Of a stretch of DNA of 64,000 nt, positions 16,271 to 24,287 are shown piece after piece (positions within the stretch are counted from its first letter, which is position 1; each line of letters begins with the position of its first letter). The DNA comes from Nocardioides sp. GY 10113. GTDB lineage: Bacteria; Actinomycetota; Actinomycetes; Propionibacteriales; Nocardioidaceae. The position numbers and the translations under genes are program-made. The notes under the pieces are model-generated. The model did not search any database and was not told the DNA's origin. It saw only the letters and a program-made list of their open reading frames with translations. The stretch lies in contig NZ_STGK01000013.1 in assembly GCF_004919105.1 (NCBI RefSeq), positions 1-64,000 on the forward strand, given 5' to 3'.

Positions 16271-17286
16271 TGTCGTCCGCTCCGAAGCGGCGCCGCGCCC
16301 GCCACGACGACGACCACGAGGAGCACGAGGGCGGACACGAGCGCTGGCTGGTGACCTACGCCGACATGGTCACGCTGCTGATGGTGCTCTTCATCGTCAT
16401 GTTCGCGATGTCCACCGTGGACGCCACGAAGTACGAGAACCTCAAGGACAGCCTCGCCAACGGCTTCGGCCACGAGTCGGTGCTGAACGGCAAGAGCTCG
16501 GTGATGGAGGGCTCCGGGTCGACCCTCGAGAGCGACTTCGACACCCTCATGGAGGCCCTGCCCGCCACCACCCGGGCCACGGTCACCGAGGTGATCCAGA
16601 AGGCCGACCAGCTGCGCAACCAGCGCCGCTACGCCAAGGCCCAGGCCGAGCTCGACAAGATGGTGCGGATCTGGGACGAGGCCGACGCCGCGCTGGAGAA
16701 GGCCGGGTTGCGCGGCGACGTCCGGGCCAGCGTGAACGACCGGGGCCTGGTGATCAGCCTGGTCTCGCAGCACGTCGTCTTCCTGCCGAACATCGCCGAC
16801 CTGACCACGCGCGGCGAGCGGGTCGTCGACGCCCTCGCGCCGGTGCTCGACGCGCTGCCGCAGCAGATCGAGATCGACGGCCACACCAACCAGGTCAAGG
16901 TGAAGCCCAAGTACTTCCCCACCGACTGGGAGCTCTCGGCCGCCCGCGCGGTGCACGTGCTCCGCCGGCTGCAGGAGGTCAACGGCCTGCCCGCCGACCG
17001 ACTCCAGGCGACCGGTTTCGGGCACACCCGTCCGCTGGTGAACCCGAGGAAGCAGGGCTCTCAGCGGGTCAACAAGCGGGTCGACCTGGTGGTCCTCAGC
17101 GACGCCGCGGCCTCGACCCGCGCGCTGGTCGAGCAGCTGTTCTCCGATCGGTACGGCGAGAACGGGACGCTGCCGCACCTGCGCGGACGCGTGAAGGCAG
17201 CGGCGCAGCCCGCCGTCGCCCGCCAGACCGTCGCCGACACCGCTGCCGCCGCCGACACCCACACCGCCCAGGAGGCGACCCCGTGA
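16270..17286 (+). CDS. motB: Flagellar motor stator protein MotB
   Basis: 338 aa. A short basic and acidic N-terminus leads into a single TM helix with the proton-binding aspartate D32 (VTYADMVTLLMVLFIVMFAMS). A linker follows, then an OmpA-like peptidoglycan-binding domain (about 205-290; IEIDGHTN, LSAARAVHVLRRLQE, GFGHTRPLV). The C-terminal 40 residues are Ala/Thr-rich. It anchors MotA to the cell wall and overlaps fliL by GTGA. Confidence 0.95.
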   Translation: MSSAPKRRRARHDDDHEEHEGGHERWLVTYADMVTLLMVLFIVMFAMSTVDATKYENLKDSLANGFGHESVLNGKSSVMEGSGSTLESDFDTLMEALPATTRATVTEVIQKADQLRNQRRYAKAQAELDKMVRIWDEADAALEKAGLRGDVRASVNDRGLVISLVSQHVVFLPNIADLTTRGERVVDALAPVLDALPQQIEIDGHTNQVKVKPKYFPTDWELSAARAVHVLRRLQEVNGLPADRLQATGFGHTRPLVNPRKQGSQRVNKRVDLVVLSDAAASTRALVEQLFSDRYGENGTLPHLRGRVKAAAQPAVARQTVADTAAAADTHTAQEATP

Positions 17287-17714
17287 CCGCCACGCTCTCT
17301 GCCGCCGACGCCACCGCCGCGCCGCCGCGCAAGTCCCGCATCAGACTGATCCTGGCGGCGCTCGTCGTCCTGGCGCTGGCCGCGGGGGCCGGATACGTGT
17401 TCCTGATGCCGGCCGACGCGGAGAAGCACCCCGAGCCGGGCGAGGTGATCACCCTCGAGCCGATCCAGGTCAACCTCGCCAGCGGCCACTACCTGCGCCT
17501 CGGCCTGGCGCTGCAGCTCAGCGCGGACGCCCACGGGGTCGACGGCGCCAAGGCGCTGGACGCCGCGATCGGCCTCTTCAGCGGACTCCCGATGTCCGAG
17601 GTCAACAAGGGCAACTCGCGGGAGAAGCTGCGCGAGCGGCTCCAGGAGCTGCTCGAGGTCCGCTACCACCACGAGGTGCTCGAGGTGTACTTCACCGAGT
17701 TCGTCACCCAGTAG
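17283..17714 (+). CDS. fliL: Flagellar basal body-associated protein FliL
   Basis: 143 aa. Basic N-terminus, one TM helix (about 19-40, IRLILAALVVLALAAGAGYVFLM), then the periplasmic stomatin-like FliL domain (ITLEPIQVNLASGHYLRLGLALQL) ending VLEVYFTEFVTQ. It supports stator function around the motor. A hairpin follows the stop, and the next gene, fliM, has its own promoter. Confidence 0.93.
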   Translation: MTATLSAADATAAPPRKSRIRLILAALVVLALAAGAGYVFLMPADAEKHPEPGEVITLEPIQVNLASGHYLRLGLALQLSADAHGVDGAKALDAAIGLFSGLPMSEVNKGNSREKLRERLQELLEVRYHHEVLEVYFTEFVTQ

Positions 17715-17725
17715 CCGCCGTCGCA

Positions 17726-17744
17726 CCCGGGACCGGATCCCGGG
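17726..17744 (+). terminator. Weak hairpin after fliL
   Basis: CCCGGGA (17726-17732) pairs with TCCCGGG (17738-17744) around a 5-nt loop, 11 nt after the fliL stop. A short T run (GGCTTTCG) lies further on. It may partly separate the mot-fliL transcript from fliM. The 22-bp-spaced direct repeat GGGTCCCA (17791 and 17813) lies in the same gap. Confidence 0.45.
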
Positions 17745-17835
17745 CGTGGAGGGCTTTCGTCCCACCCCTCCTGGCTCCTTCGAGCCATAGGGGTCCCAAA
17801 CCTGGGCCCACAGGGTCCCAGGGTCGACGTTGTGC

Positions 17836-17863
17836 CTCAGGTCCCGGATGCGGGCGACGATCA
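17836..17863 (+). promoter_or_regulatory. Sigma-28-type promoter of fliM (leaderless)
   Basis: CTCAGG at 17836-17841, 14-nt spacer, GACGATCA at 17856-17863. The GTG at 17871 starts exactly 7 nt after the -10 element, the same spacing as at the first cheY. This favours 17871 over the upstream in-frame GTG at 17832, which would lie before the transcript start. Confidence 0.6.
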
Positions 17864-17870
17864 GGCAGGC

Positions 17871-18809
17871 GTGACACCACCCGCCGTGGCCTCCGGCCAG
17901 CGCACCCGCCGGCGCACCCGCGGCGTCGACGCGACGCCGTACGACTTCCGGCGGCCGATCCAGCTCTCCCGTGAGCACCAGCGCACCCTGCAGCTCGGCT
18001 TCGACGGCTTCGCGCGCCAGGCGACCACGGTGTTCACCAGCTCGCTGCGCACCGTCTGCACGGTGAGCCTGGTCGACATCGCGCAGCGCTCCTACGCCGA
18101 GTACGTCGACAGCCTCGACTCGGCGACCTTCATGACGCTGTTCTCGGCCGAGCCGGTGCCCGGCACGGGCGTGCTGGAGATCCCGATGTTCGCGACCATG
18201 TCGTGCATCGACCACATGCTCGGCGGGCCGGGGTCGGCGAGCCAGCCGAACCGGCCGCTGACCGAGATCGAGCAGGGCGTGATCCGCGGCCTGGTCGACC
18301 GGCTGCTGGCCGAGATGCGCTACTCCCTCAGCGGCATCGTGACGCTGGACCCCCAGCCGACCGGCATCGAGTACAGCCCCCAGTTCGCCCAGGTCGCCGG
18401 TGCTGCCGACGTGATGGTCGTGGTCACCTTCGACCTCCGGATCGGCGACCAGGACCACCGGCTGACCGTCTGCCTGCCGTTCAGCGGACTGCTCCCCTAT
18501 CTGGCCCACTCCACGGGCCCCGGCGCGATGTCGGACCGCGAGCGCGCGCAGCGCGCCCACTCGTCGCAGCTGCTCGAGCAGCACTTCGCCGAGGTCCCGG
18601 TCGCGGTCTCGGTCCAGTTCCGGTCCTTCCGGCTCGACCCCGCGACCATCGCCGGCCTGGAGCCGGGCGCGGTGCTGCACCTGGGGCACCCGTCCTCCGC
18701 GCCGCTGGAGGTCAGCGTCGCCGGCACCACCTTCGCCCACGCCACCCCCGGAGCCCGGGGCCACCGGCAGGCGGCACTGATCGTGAACACCCCCGAGGAG
18801 AACGCATGA
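17871..18809 (+). CDS. fliM: Flagellar motor switch protein FliM
   Basis: 312 aa from GTG 17871, chosen because the sigma-28 site ends 7 nt before it; GTG 17832 would add 13 residues. YDFRRPIQLSREHQRTLQLGFDGFARQATT marks the start of the CheC-like middle domain. GVLEIPMFATMSCIDHMLGGPGS and RPLTEIEQGVIRGLVDRLL are family motifs. The C-terminal SpoA domain ends VLHLGHPSSAPLEVSVAG. The usual N-terminal CheY-binding peptide (LSQxEIDALL) is missing and replaced by a basic, Pro-rich tail. It overlaps fliN by 4 nt. Confidence 0.92.
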   Translation: MTPPAVASGQRTRRRTRGVDATPYDFRRPIQLSREHQRTLQLGFDGFARQATTVFTSSLRTVCTVSLVDIAQRSYAEYVDSLDSATFMTLFSAEPVPGTGVLEIPMFATMSCIDHMLGGPGSASQPNRPLTEIEQGVIRGLVDRLLAEMRYSLSGIVTLDPQPTGIEYSPQFAQVAGAADVMVVVTFDLRIGDQDHRLTVCLPFSGLLPYLAHSTGPGAMSDRERAQRAHSSQLLEQHFAEVPVAVSVQFRSFRLDPATIAGLEPGAVLHLGHPSSAPLEVSVAGTTFAHATPGARGHRQAALIVNTPEENA

Positions 18810-19618
18810 CCGACGCACCCGAGCAGCTCGCCGAGGCACTGGCGGCCGCGGTCGCGACCGCGCTGCCGTCGCAGGCGCCGCTGACCACCGCCCCGGCGCA
18901 GGAGGGCACGGTGCACGTCACCGCCGCCTTCGCCGGCGCCGTCGCCGCCGACCTCGACGGCGGCGTGCCCGGTCCGCTGGTGATCTGCGTGGGCACCGAG
19001 CTGGTGGAGGCCCTCGCCGAGAGCCCGTTCGGGACGCTCGACCTGGCTGCGGCGGTCCAGCCCGCGCTGGACCTGGCCGCAGCGCAGCTGGGCGCGCAGG
19101 CCCGTCAGGCGCGCACCCTCGACCTGTCGGCCGAGGGCTTCGACATCGCGGCCGTGCTGGGCGGACCGTTCCTCGCGGTCCCCCTGATCGGCACCGGGAT
19201 CGCCGCGGCGGTCCTGCTGTCGCACGCGTCCGCGCAGGGGGCCCGCACCCCGGTGGCCGTCGCAGTGGGGGCGTCGGCCGAGCCGGGAGCTGCGGCCGAC
19301 GCGGGGACGGCGGACCGGCCCGCCGAGCCGTTCGTCCCCGCGTTCGGAACCCCGCCGCCGCCGCGGATGGCCCGCGGCCTGGAGATGCTGCACGGCGTCG
19401 ACATGGAGGTCACCGTGGAGCTGGGCCGGACCCGGATGACGGTCCGCGACCTGCTCGCCCTCACCCCGGGCGCCGTCCTCGAGCTCGACCGCGCCGCGGG
19501 CAGCCCCGCGGACCTCCTGGTCAACGGCCGGCTCGTGGCCCGCGGCGAGGTCGTGGTGGTCGACGAGGACTTCGGTCTGCGCGTCACCGAGATCGTCGAC
19601 GCCGCCGCGGCGGGCTGA
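18806..19618 (+). CDS. fliN: Flagellar motor switch protein FliN, long form
   Basis: 270 aa. The C-terminal SpoA domain (about 190-265; LEMLHGVDMEVTVELGRTRMTVRDLLALTPGAVLELDR, then LVNGRLVARGEVVVVDEDFGLRVTEI) is clear FliN. The first 140 residues look like a degenerate CheC-type domain, as in B. subtilis FliY, but no ExxN phosphatase motif is visible, followed by an Ala/Pro linker. It forms the C-ring with FliM and FliG and docks FliH. Confidence 0.92.
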   Translation: MTDAPEQLAEALAAAVATALPSQAPLTTAPAQEGTVHVTAAFAGAVAADLDGGVPGPLVICVGTELVEALAESPFGTLDLAAAVQPALDLAAAQLGAQARQARTLDLSAEGFDIAAVLGGPFLAVPLIGTGIAAAVLLSHASAQGARTPVAVAVGASAEPGAAADAGTADRPAEPFVPAFGTPPPPRMARGLEMLHGVDMEVTVELGRTRMTVRDLLALTPGAVLELDRAAGSPADLLVNGRLVARGEVVVVDEDFGLRVTEIVDAAAAG

Positions 19619-19621
19619 CCC

Positions 19622-20113
19622 GTGCTGGACGGTGCTCCCGGGATGGCCGAGCTCGCCTTCCGCCTGATCGGCTCGCTGGCCCTCGTGGTCGGCCTGCTGC
19701 TGCTGATCGCCCGCCTGGTCAACCGCCGTTTCACCGCCGCCGCCGGCGCACCGGTCCAGGTGGTCGCCCGGCAGCAGATCACGCGCTCCACCGGAGTCGC
19801 GGTGGTCACCGTGGGCGGTCGCGTCCTGGTGGTCGGCACCACCGACAACCAGGTCTCCCTGCTGGCCGAGCTGGAGCCCGACGAGCTGCTCGACGCCGAC
19901 GGCCTCGCCGCGGCCGACGCCGGCGCCGGCGCCGCGCCGCTGGCCAGGGCGGCGGCCGGCACCACGGGCGGCGCCGCGGCCGGGCCGTTGAGCGGATCCC
20001 TGCTCTCGCCCCAGACCTGGAAGCAGACCCTGGCCCACTTCGGCGGCGCGGGCGCGTCCCGGTCCGAGTCCGCCGACCGGGCCGACCGGGCCGACCGGGC
20101 CGACGTCGCCTGA
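19622..20113 (+). CDS. fliO: Flagellar biosynthetic protein FliO
   Basis: 163 aa from a GTG (an ATG seven codons later is possible). One TM helix (about 9-33, ELAFRLIGSLALVVGLLLLIAR) is followed by the FliO cytoplasmic domain (VQVVARQQITRSTGVAVVTVGGRVLVVGTTDNQVSLLAEL). It is a scaffold for FliP assembly. The C-terminus ends in three Asp-Arg-Ala repeats from a 9-bp tandem repeat. Confidence 0.88.
   Translation: MLDGAPGMAELAFRLIGSLALVVGLLLLIARLVNRRFTAAAGAPVQVVARQQITRSTGVAVVTVGGRVLVVGTTDNQVSLLAELEPDELLDADGLAAADAGAGAAPLARAAAGTTGGAAAGPLSGSLLSPQTWKQTLAHFGGAGASRSESADRADRADRADVA
20072..20098 (+). repeat. 9-bp in-frame tandem repeat at the fliO 3' end
   Basis: GCCGACCGG is repeated three times plus a partial copy, encoding Ala-Asp-Arg units at the FliO C-terminus. 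Copy changes would stay in frame. Confidence 0.7.
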
Positions 20114-20142
20114 CCGGCGCTCCCCCTCTCGGACACGAACCC

Positions 20143-20961
20143 ATGAGCCCGTCCCCGCCCCGCGGCCTGCGCGCCGCGCGCCGCGCCTTCCTGGTCCTCG
20201 TCGGCCTGCTGGTCCCCCTGCTCGCGCTGCCGGTCTCGGCGTACGCCGAGCCGACGGGCCCCAACGGGCCGAACGGTCCGACCGGGGACGCGACCGTCTC
20301 CATCGACATCGGCGGCCTGACCGACAAGCCCAGCAACGGGCTGGTCATGCTGCTGGCGCTGACCCTGCTCGGTCTGCTGCCGTCGATCATGCTGACCTGC
20401 ACCAGCTTCACCAAGATCCTGGTGGTCCTCGGCCTGACCCGCAACGCGCTCGGCCTGCAGCAGACGCCGAACAACCAGGTGCTGGCCGGGCTGGCCCTGT
20501 TCCTCAGCCTGTTCATCATGGCTCCGGTGCTGGGCGCCATCAACGACGCCGGCGTCCAGCCCTACCTCGACGGCCAGAAGAGCACCTCCCAGGCGTGGAA
20601 CGACGGCTTGGAGCCGCTGCGCGACTTCATGCTGGACAACACCGGGGACGACGAGCTGAAGCTGCTCACCAGCGTCGCGGACCGTGAGCTGCCCGAGGAC
20701 CGCGCCGACGTCTCGACGGCCACCCTGATCCCGGCGTTCGTGCTCTCCGAGCTCAAGGACGCGTTCATCATCGGCTTCATCATCTTCATCCCGTTCCTGG
20801 TGATCGACATCGTGGTCAGCGGGGCGTTGATGAGCCTGGGCATGATGATGATGCCGCCGGTGATGGTCTCGCTGCCGTTCAAGCTGCTGCTCTTCGTGAT
20901 GGTCGACGGCTGGGCGCTGGTGATCCGGTCGTTGGTCTCCTCGTACGGAGGTGGCGGATGA
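20143..20961 (+). CDS. fliP: Flagellar export gate protein FliP
   Basis: 272-aa core component of the type III export gate. The N-terminal signal peptide (AFLVLVGLLVPLLALPVSAYA) is typical of FliP. It is followed by TLLGLLPSIMLTCTSFTKILVVLGLTRNALG, QTPNNQVLAGLALFLSLFIMAP and the C-terminal FIIFIPFLVIDIVVSGALMSLGMMMMPP, all family hallmarks. It overlaps fliQ by 4 nt. Confidence 0.97.
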   Translation: MSPSPPRGLRAARRAFLVLVGLLVPLLALPVSAYAEPTGPNGPNGPTGDATVSIDIGGLTDKPSNGLVMLLALTLLGLLPSIMLTCTSFTKILVVLGLTRNALGLQQTPNNQVLAGLALFLSLFIMAPVLGAINDAGVQPYLDGQKSTSQAWNDGLEPLRDFMLDNTGDDELKLLTSVADRELPEDRADVSTATLIPAFVLSELKDAFIIGFIIFIPFLVIDIVVSGALMSLGMMMMPPVMVSLPFKLLLFVMVDGWALVIRSLVSSYGGGG

Positions 20962-21227
20962 CCGACACCGCCATCATCGAGATCGCGATGAAGACGATGC
21001 TCGTCGCGATGCAGCTCTCCGCGCCGATCCTCGCCACCTCGCTGGCCGTCGGCTTCGCGATCTCGCTGTTCCAGTCGATGACCCAGATCCAGGAGGTCAC
21101 GCTCTCCTTCGTGCCCAAGCTGGTCGCGGTCGGCACCGCGCTGCTGGTCTCGGGCAACTGGATGCTGCACACCCTGATGGCGTTCACCGTGGAGCTCTTC
21201 GCGATGCTCCCCGGCCTGCTCTCCTGA
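20958..21227 (+). CDS. fliQ: Flagellar export gate protein FliQ
   Basis: 89 aa with two TM helices (about 16-38 and 52-75). The sequence SLFQSMTQIQEVTLSFVPKL is the FliQ loop. It assembles with FliP and FliR into the helical export gate. Starts inside the fliP stop (ATGA). Confidence 0.96.
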   Translation: MTDTAIIEIAMKTMLVAMQLSAPILATSLAVGFAISLFQSMTQIQEVTLSFVPKLVAVGTALLVSGNWMLHTLMAFTVELFAMLPGLLS

Positions 21228-21241
21228 GCCCGGCCCGGCAG

Positions 21242-22018
21242 ATGACGATCACGGTCGACGGTGCCCCGCTGCTGGCCCTGCTCCTGGCCTCGCTGCGGGT
21301 GGTCTCCTGGCTCGTGGTGGTGCCACCGTTCTCCACGCGGGCCGTGCCGACGGCGGCGAAGGTCGTGATCTCGCTGGGGCTCTCGATGGCGATGGCCCCG
21401 ACGCTGGCGTCCAGCGCCCTGCCGTCGACGGTCATCGAGCTGCTGGTCAGTGCGCTGACCCAGGTGCTGATCGGCGTCGCGATGGGCTACGTGACGATGC
21501 TGCTCTTCGCCGCGATCGCCGCCGCGGGCTCCCTGGTCGACCTGTTCGGCGGCTTCGCCGTCGCCAGCGCCTGGGACCCGCTGACGGCCAACAGCAACAC
21601 CGTCTTCGGGCGGTTCCACCAGCAGCTGGCCATCGCCCTCCTGCTGGTCTCGGGCGGTCATCTGCTGGTGATCGGCGGCCTGCTGAAGACGTTCACCTTC
21701 GTCCCGCTCGGCGGCCCGGCCGGCCTGCCGGACGTCTCGGGGTGGTCGGACCTGCTGATCACCGCGTTCTCGATGTTCTTCCTCGTCGCCGTGCAGATCG
21801 CGATGCCGATGATCGCCGTGCTGTTCGTCGCCGACCTCGCGCTGGCGCTGCTGACCAAGGTGGCGCCGCAGCTCAACGCGCTCAACGTGATGTTCCCGGC
21901 CAAGATCGGGCTCACGCTGCTGCTGCTCGGCCTGACCTTCCCGCTGCTGCCGCAGGTGGTCTCGCGGATCGTCGACCTCGCCAACGAGGCGATGTCGACG
22001 ATGGTCGGCGCGGGGTGA
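21242..22018 (+). CDS. fliR: Flagellar export gate protein FliR
   Basis: 258 aa, six or seven hydrophobic helices. The LLASLRVVSWLVVVPPFSTRAVPTAAKVVISL start, AAGSLVDLFGGFAVASAWDPLT and LNVMFPAKIGLTLLLLGLTFPLLP are FliR features. ATG 21242 is 14 nt after fliQ. It forms the plug and gate with FliP and FliQ and contacts FlhB downstream. Confidence 0.96.
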   Translation: MTITVDGAPLLALLLASLRVVSWLVVVPPFSTRAVPTAAKVVISLGLSMAMAPTLASSALPSTVIELLVSALTQVLIGVAMGYVTMLLFAAIAAAGSLVDLFGGFAVASAWDPLTANSNTVFGRFHQQLAIALLLVSGGHLLVIGGLLKTFTFVPLGGPAGLPDVSGWSDLLITAFSMFFLVAVQIAMPMIAVLFVADLALALLTKVAPQLNALNVMFPAKIGLTLLLLGLTFPLLPQVVSRIVDLANEAMSTMVGAG

Positions 22019-22033
22019 GGAGGTGAGGAGTCG

Positions 22034-23206
22034 ATGAGCAAGGACGCCGGCGGCGAGAAGACCGAGAAGCCCACACCGAAGCGCAAGAAGGAGGCGCGCA
22101 AGGAGGGCCAGGTCCCCCGGACCCCCGAGCTCGGCGGTTGGCTGGGGCTGCTCGCGGTCGCCCTCCTGCTCGGCCCGCTGATGGACCGCGAGGTCGACGC
22201 GATGACCACGATGATGCACGGGCACCTGCGCGCGCTCCAGGACCCGACGCCGGAGATGGCCCTGGTGCTGCTCGGCGAGGCCGCTCGCCACGTCTTCGTC
22301 ACGCTGCTCCTGCTCGGCTCCTCGGTGATGGTGATCGGCGTGCTCTCCGCGGTGGCCCAGGGCGGCATGTACTTCGCGCCGAAGCTGGTCAAGCCCAACC
22401 TGAAGAAGCTCAACCTGATCCAGGGCGCCAAGCGGATGTTCGGCCCGCAGGCGTGGTGGGAGCTCGCGAAGACCCTGATCAAGAGCACGGTGGTCGCCGT
22501 CATCGCCTACCAGGCGGTGCGCGAGATCATGCCGCTGGTCGGCGGTTTCATGCCGATCCAGCTGGTGCTCAGCGAGGTCGACAACAAGGTCACCAACCTG
22601 CTGCTGACCGTCGGCGTCGCCGGCCTGGTGATGGCGGTGGCCGACTACGCGATGCAGCGCCGCCGGATCGGCAAGCAGATCCGGATGAGCCTCCACGAGA
22701 TCAAGCAGGAGCACAAGCAGTCCGAGGGCGACCCGCTGGTCAAGAGCGCGATCCGGAGCCGGCAGCTGGCCGCGGCACGGAACCGGATGATCGCGGACGT
22801 CGCCGAGGCCGACGTGCTGCTGGTCAACCCGACCCATGTGGCTGTGGCGCTGCGCTACGACCCCGAGCGCGGCGCCCCCCGCGTCGTGGCCCGGGGGGCG
22901 GGCGCGATCGCGGCGAAGATCCGCGAGAAGGCGGCCGAGGCCCGGGTCCCGCTGGTACGCGACGTGCCGCTGGCCCGCGCGCTGTACCGCTCCACCGAGG
23001 TCGGCCAGGAGATCCCCCGTGAGCTGTGGGCCGCGGTGGCCCAGGTGCTCGCGTTCGTGCTCAGCCGTCGTACCCAGGGACAGCACGGGGGCGAGCACCG
23101 CAGCCCGCGGAGCGCGGAGGACCTCCCGGAGGTGCTCGCCCGCGGCCGTCGCGCCCGCCAGCCCGCCGCCCCGCCGGTTCCCGACCAGCGACCGGCGGGT
23201 TCCTGA
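22034..23206 (+). CDS. flhB: Flagellar export switch protein FlhB
   Basis: 390-aa integral membrane protein with four TM helices and a cytoplasmic autocleaving domain. The N-terminal EKTEKPTPKRKKEARKEGQV is the FlhB signature. The self-cleavage motif N265-P-T-H is intact (LLVNPTHVAVALRYD), so specificity switching with FliK should work. The last 40 residues are Arg/Pro-rich. It is the last gene of the flagellar cluster; flhA, often next, is absent and a convergent terminator follows. Confidence 0.96.
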   Translation: MSKDAGGEKTEKPTPKRKKEARKEGQVPRTPELGGWLGLLAVALLLGPLMDREVDAMTTMMHGHLRALQDPTPEMALVLLGEAARHVFVTLLLLGSSVMVIGVLSAVAQGGMYFAPKLVKPNLKKLNLIQGAKRMFGPQAWWELAKTLIKSTVVAVIAYQAVREIMPLVGGFMPIQLVLSEVDNKVTNLLLTVGVAGLVMAVADYAMQRRRIGKQIRMSLHEIKQEHKQSEGDPLVKSAIRSRQLAAARNRMIADVAEADVLLVNPTHVAVALRYDPERGAPRVVARGAGAIAAKIREKAAEARVPLVRDVPLARALYRSTEVGQEIPRELWAAVAQVLAFVLSRRTQGQHGGEHRSPRSAEDLPEVLARGRRARQPAAPPVPDQRPAGS

Positions 23207-23236
23207 CCGCCGCGAGAGCCGCACCAGGTACGACGA

Positions 23237-23265
23237 AGCCCGGCCGCCGTACGGGCGACCGGGCT
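23237..23265. terminator. Bidirectional terminator between flhB and purQ
   Basis: Stem AGCCCGG/CCGGGCT extended by CGCC/GGCG after one C-A mismatch, with a short GTACG loop. It sits midway between convergent flhB (+) and purQ (-). Confidence 0.7.
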
Positions 23266-23286
23266 CAGCCGGATGTCACGCTCCGC

Positions 23287-23955
23287 TCAGGCGAAGGCAC
23301 CCTCGACCAGCGAGGTGAAGAACCCGAGGCCGTCGGTGCCGGAGCCGGTCAGCGCCTCGACCGCGTGCTCCGGGTGCGGCATCAGGCCGACCACGTTGCC
23401 GCGGTCGTTGGTGACGCCGGCGATGTCGTTCATCGAGCCGTTCGGGTTGACCTCGAGGTAGCGGGCGACGACCTGGCCCTCGCCCTCGATCCGGGCCAGG
23501 GTCTCGGCGTCGGCGACGAAGCCGCCCTCGCCGTTCTTCAGCACGACCCGGATCTCCTGGCCGGCCGCGTAGGCGGAGGTCCAGGGCGTCGCGTTGTTCT
23601 CGACGCGCAGCAGCTGGTCGCGGCAGACGAACTTGCGGTGGTCGTTGCGGATCAGCGCGCCGGGCAGCAGGTGGGACTCGCAGAGGATCTGGAAGCCGTT
23701 GCAGATGCCGAGCACCGGCATGCCGCGACCGGCGGCGGCGACCACCTCGGTCATCACCGGGGCGAACCGGGAGATCGCGCCGCAGCGCAGGTAGTCGCCG
23801 TACGAGAAGCCGCCGGGCAGGACGACCGCGTCGACGCCCTTCAGGTCGGCGTCACCGTGCCAGAGAGCGACGGCCTCGTTCCCGCCGATCCGCACCGCGC
23901 GCTGGGCGTCGGTGTCGTCGAGCGAGCCCGGGAAGGTGACGACGCCGATCCTCAC
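23287..23955 (-). CDS. purQ: Phosphoribosylformylglycinamidine synthase, glutaminase subunit PurQ
   Basis: 222-aa class I glutamine amidotransferase that supplies ammonia to PurL for FGAM synthesis in de novo purine synthesis. Nucleophile C85 ([11 protein letters not shown]), oxyanion [11 protein letters not shown], and the catalytic His/Glu in [11 protein letters not shown] are seen. It overlaps purS by 4 nt. purL is not in the window; it would lie elsewhere on the chromosome. Confidence 0.97.
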   Translation of the reverse strand: MRIGVVTFPGSLDDTDAQRAVRIGGNEAVALWHGDADLKGVDAVVLPGGFSYGDYLRCGAISRFAPVMTEVVAAAGRGMPVLGICNGFQILCESHLLPGALIRNDHRKFVCRDQLLRVENNATPWTSAYAAGQEIRVVLKNGEGGFVADAETLARIEGEGQVVARYLEVNPNGSMNDIAGVTNDRGNVVGLMPHPEHAVEALTGSGTDGLGFFTSLVEGAFA

Positions 23956-24197
23956 TGCTCGACGCTCACCGTGTAGTTCTCGATGACCGGGTTCGAGAGC
24001 AGCGTCTCGGCCATCTTGTCGACCTCGGCGAGCACCTCGTCGGTGATCTCCCCGGCGAACTCGATCTCGAACCGCTTGCCCTGACGGACGTCGGCGACCC
24101 CGGTGAAGCCCAGACGGGGCAACGCCCCCTGGACGGCCTTCCCCTGGGGGTCGAGGATCTCGGGCTTGGGCATGACGGCTACGACGACTCGGGCCAC
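23952..24197 (-). CDS. purS: Phosphoribosylformylglycinamidine synthase subunit PurS
   Basis: 81-aa small subunit that bridges PurQ and PurL. The start is GTG 24197 ([22 protein letters not shown]), matching the family N-terminus. A -10-like TATGAT lies 7 nt upstream, so the mRNA is probably leaderless. The rest ([27 protein letters not shown]) is canonical. It is the first gene of a purS-purQ unit. Confidence 0.95.
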   Translation of the reverse strand: MARVVVAVMPKPEILDPQGKAVQGALPRLGFTGVADVRQGKRFEIEFAGEITDEVLAEVDKMAETLLSNPVIENYTVSVEQ

Positions 24198-24204
24198 GAC
24201 GCAG

Positions 24205-24210
24205 ATCATA
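24205..24210 (-). promoter_or_regulatory. Leaderless -10 element of purS
   Basis: TATGAT on the - strand, 7 nt before GTG 24197. It decides the start over the in-frame ATG four codons upstream, which lies inside the element. Confidence 0.55.
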
Positions 24211-24287
24211 GGGCCGATCAGGCCCGGGAACCGCATCGGGCGGGCGTGACCCTCGTCGGACGACCTCGGGTGCGGCAGACTGGACCG

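Noticed and set aside
17832..17870. Upstream GTG start for FliM (13 extra residues)
   Set aside because: It precedes the expected transcript start of the sigma-28 site at 17836-17863 and adds no family sequence.
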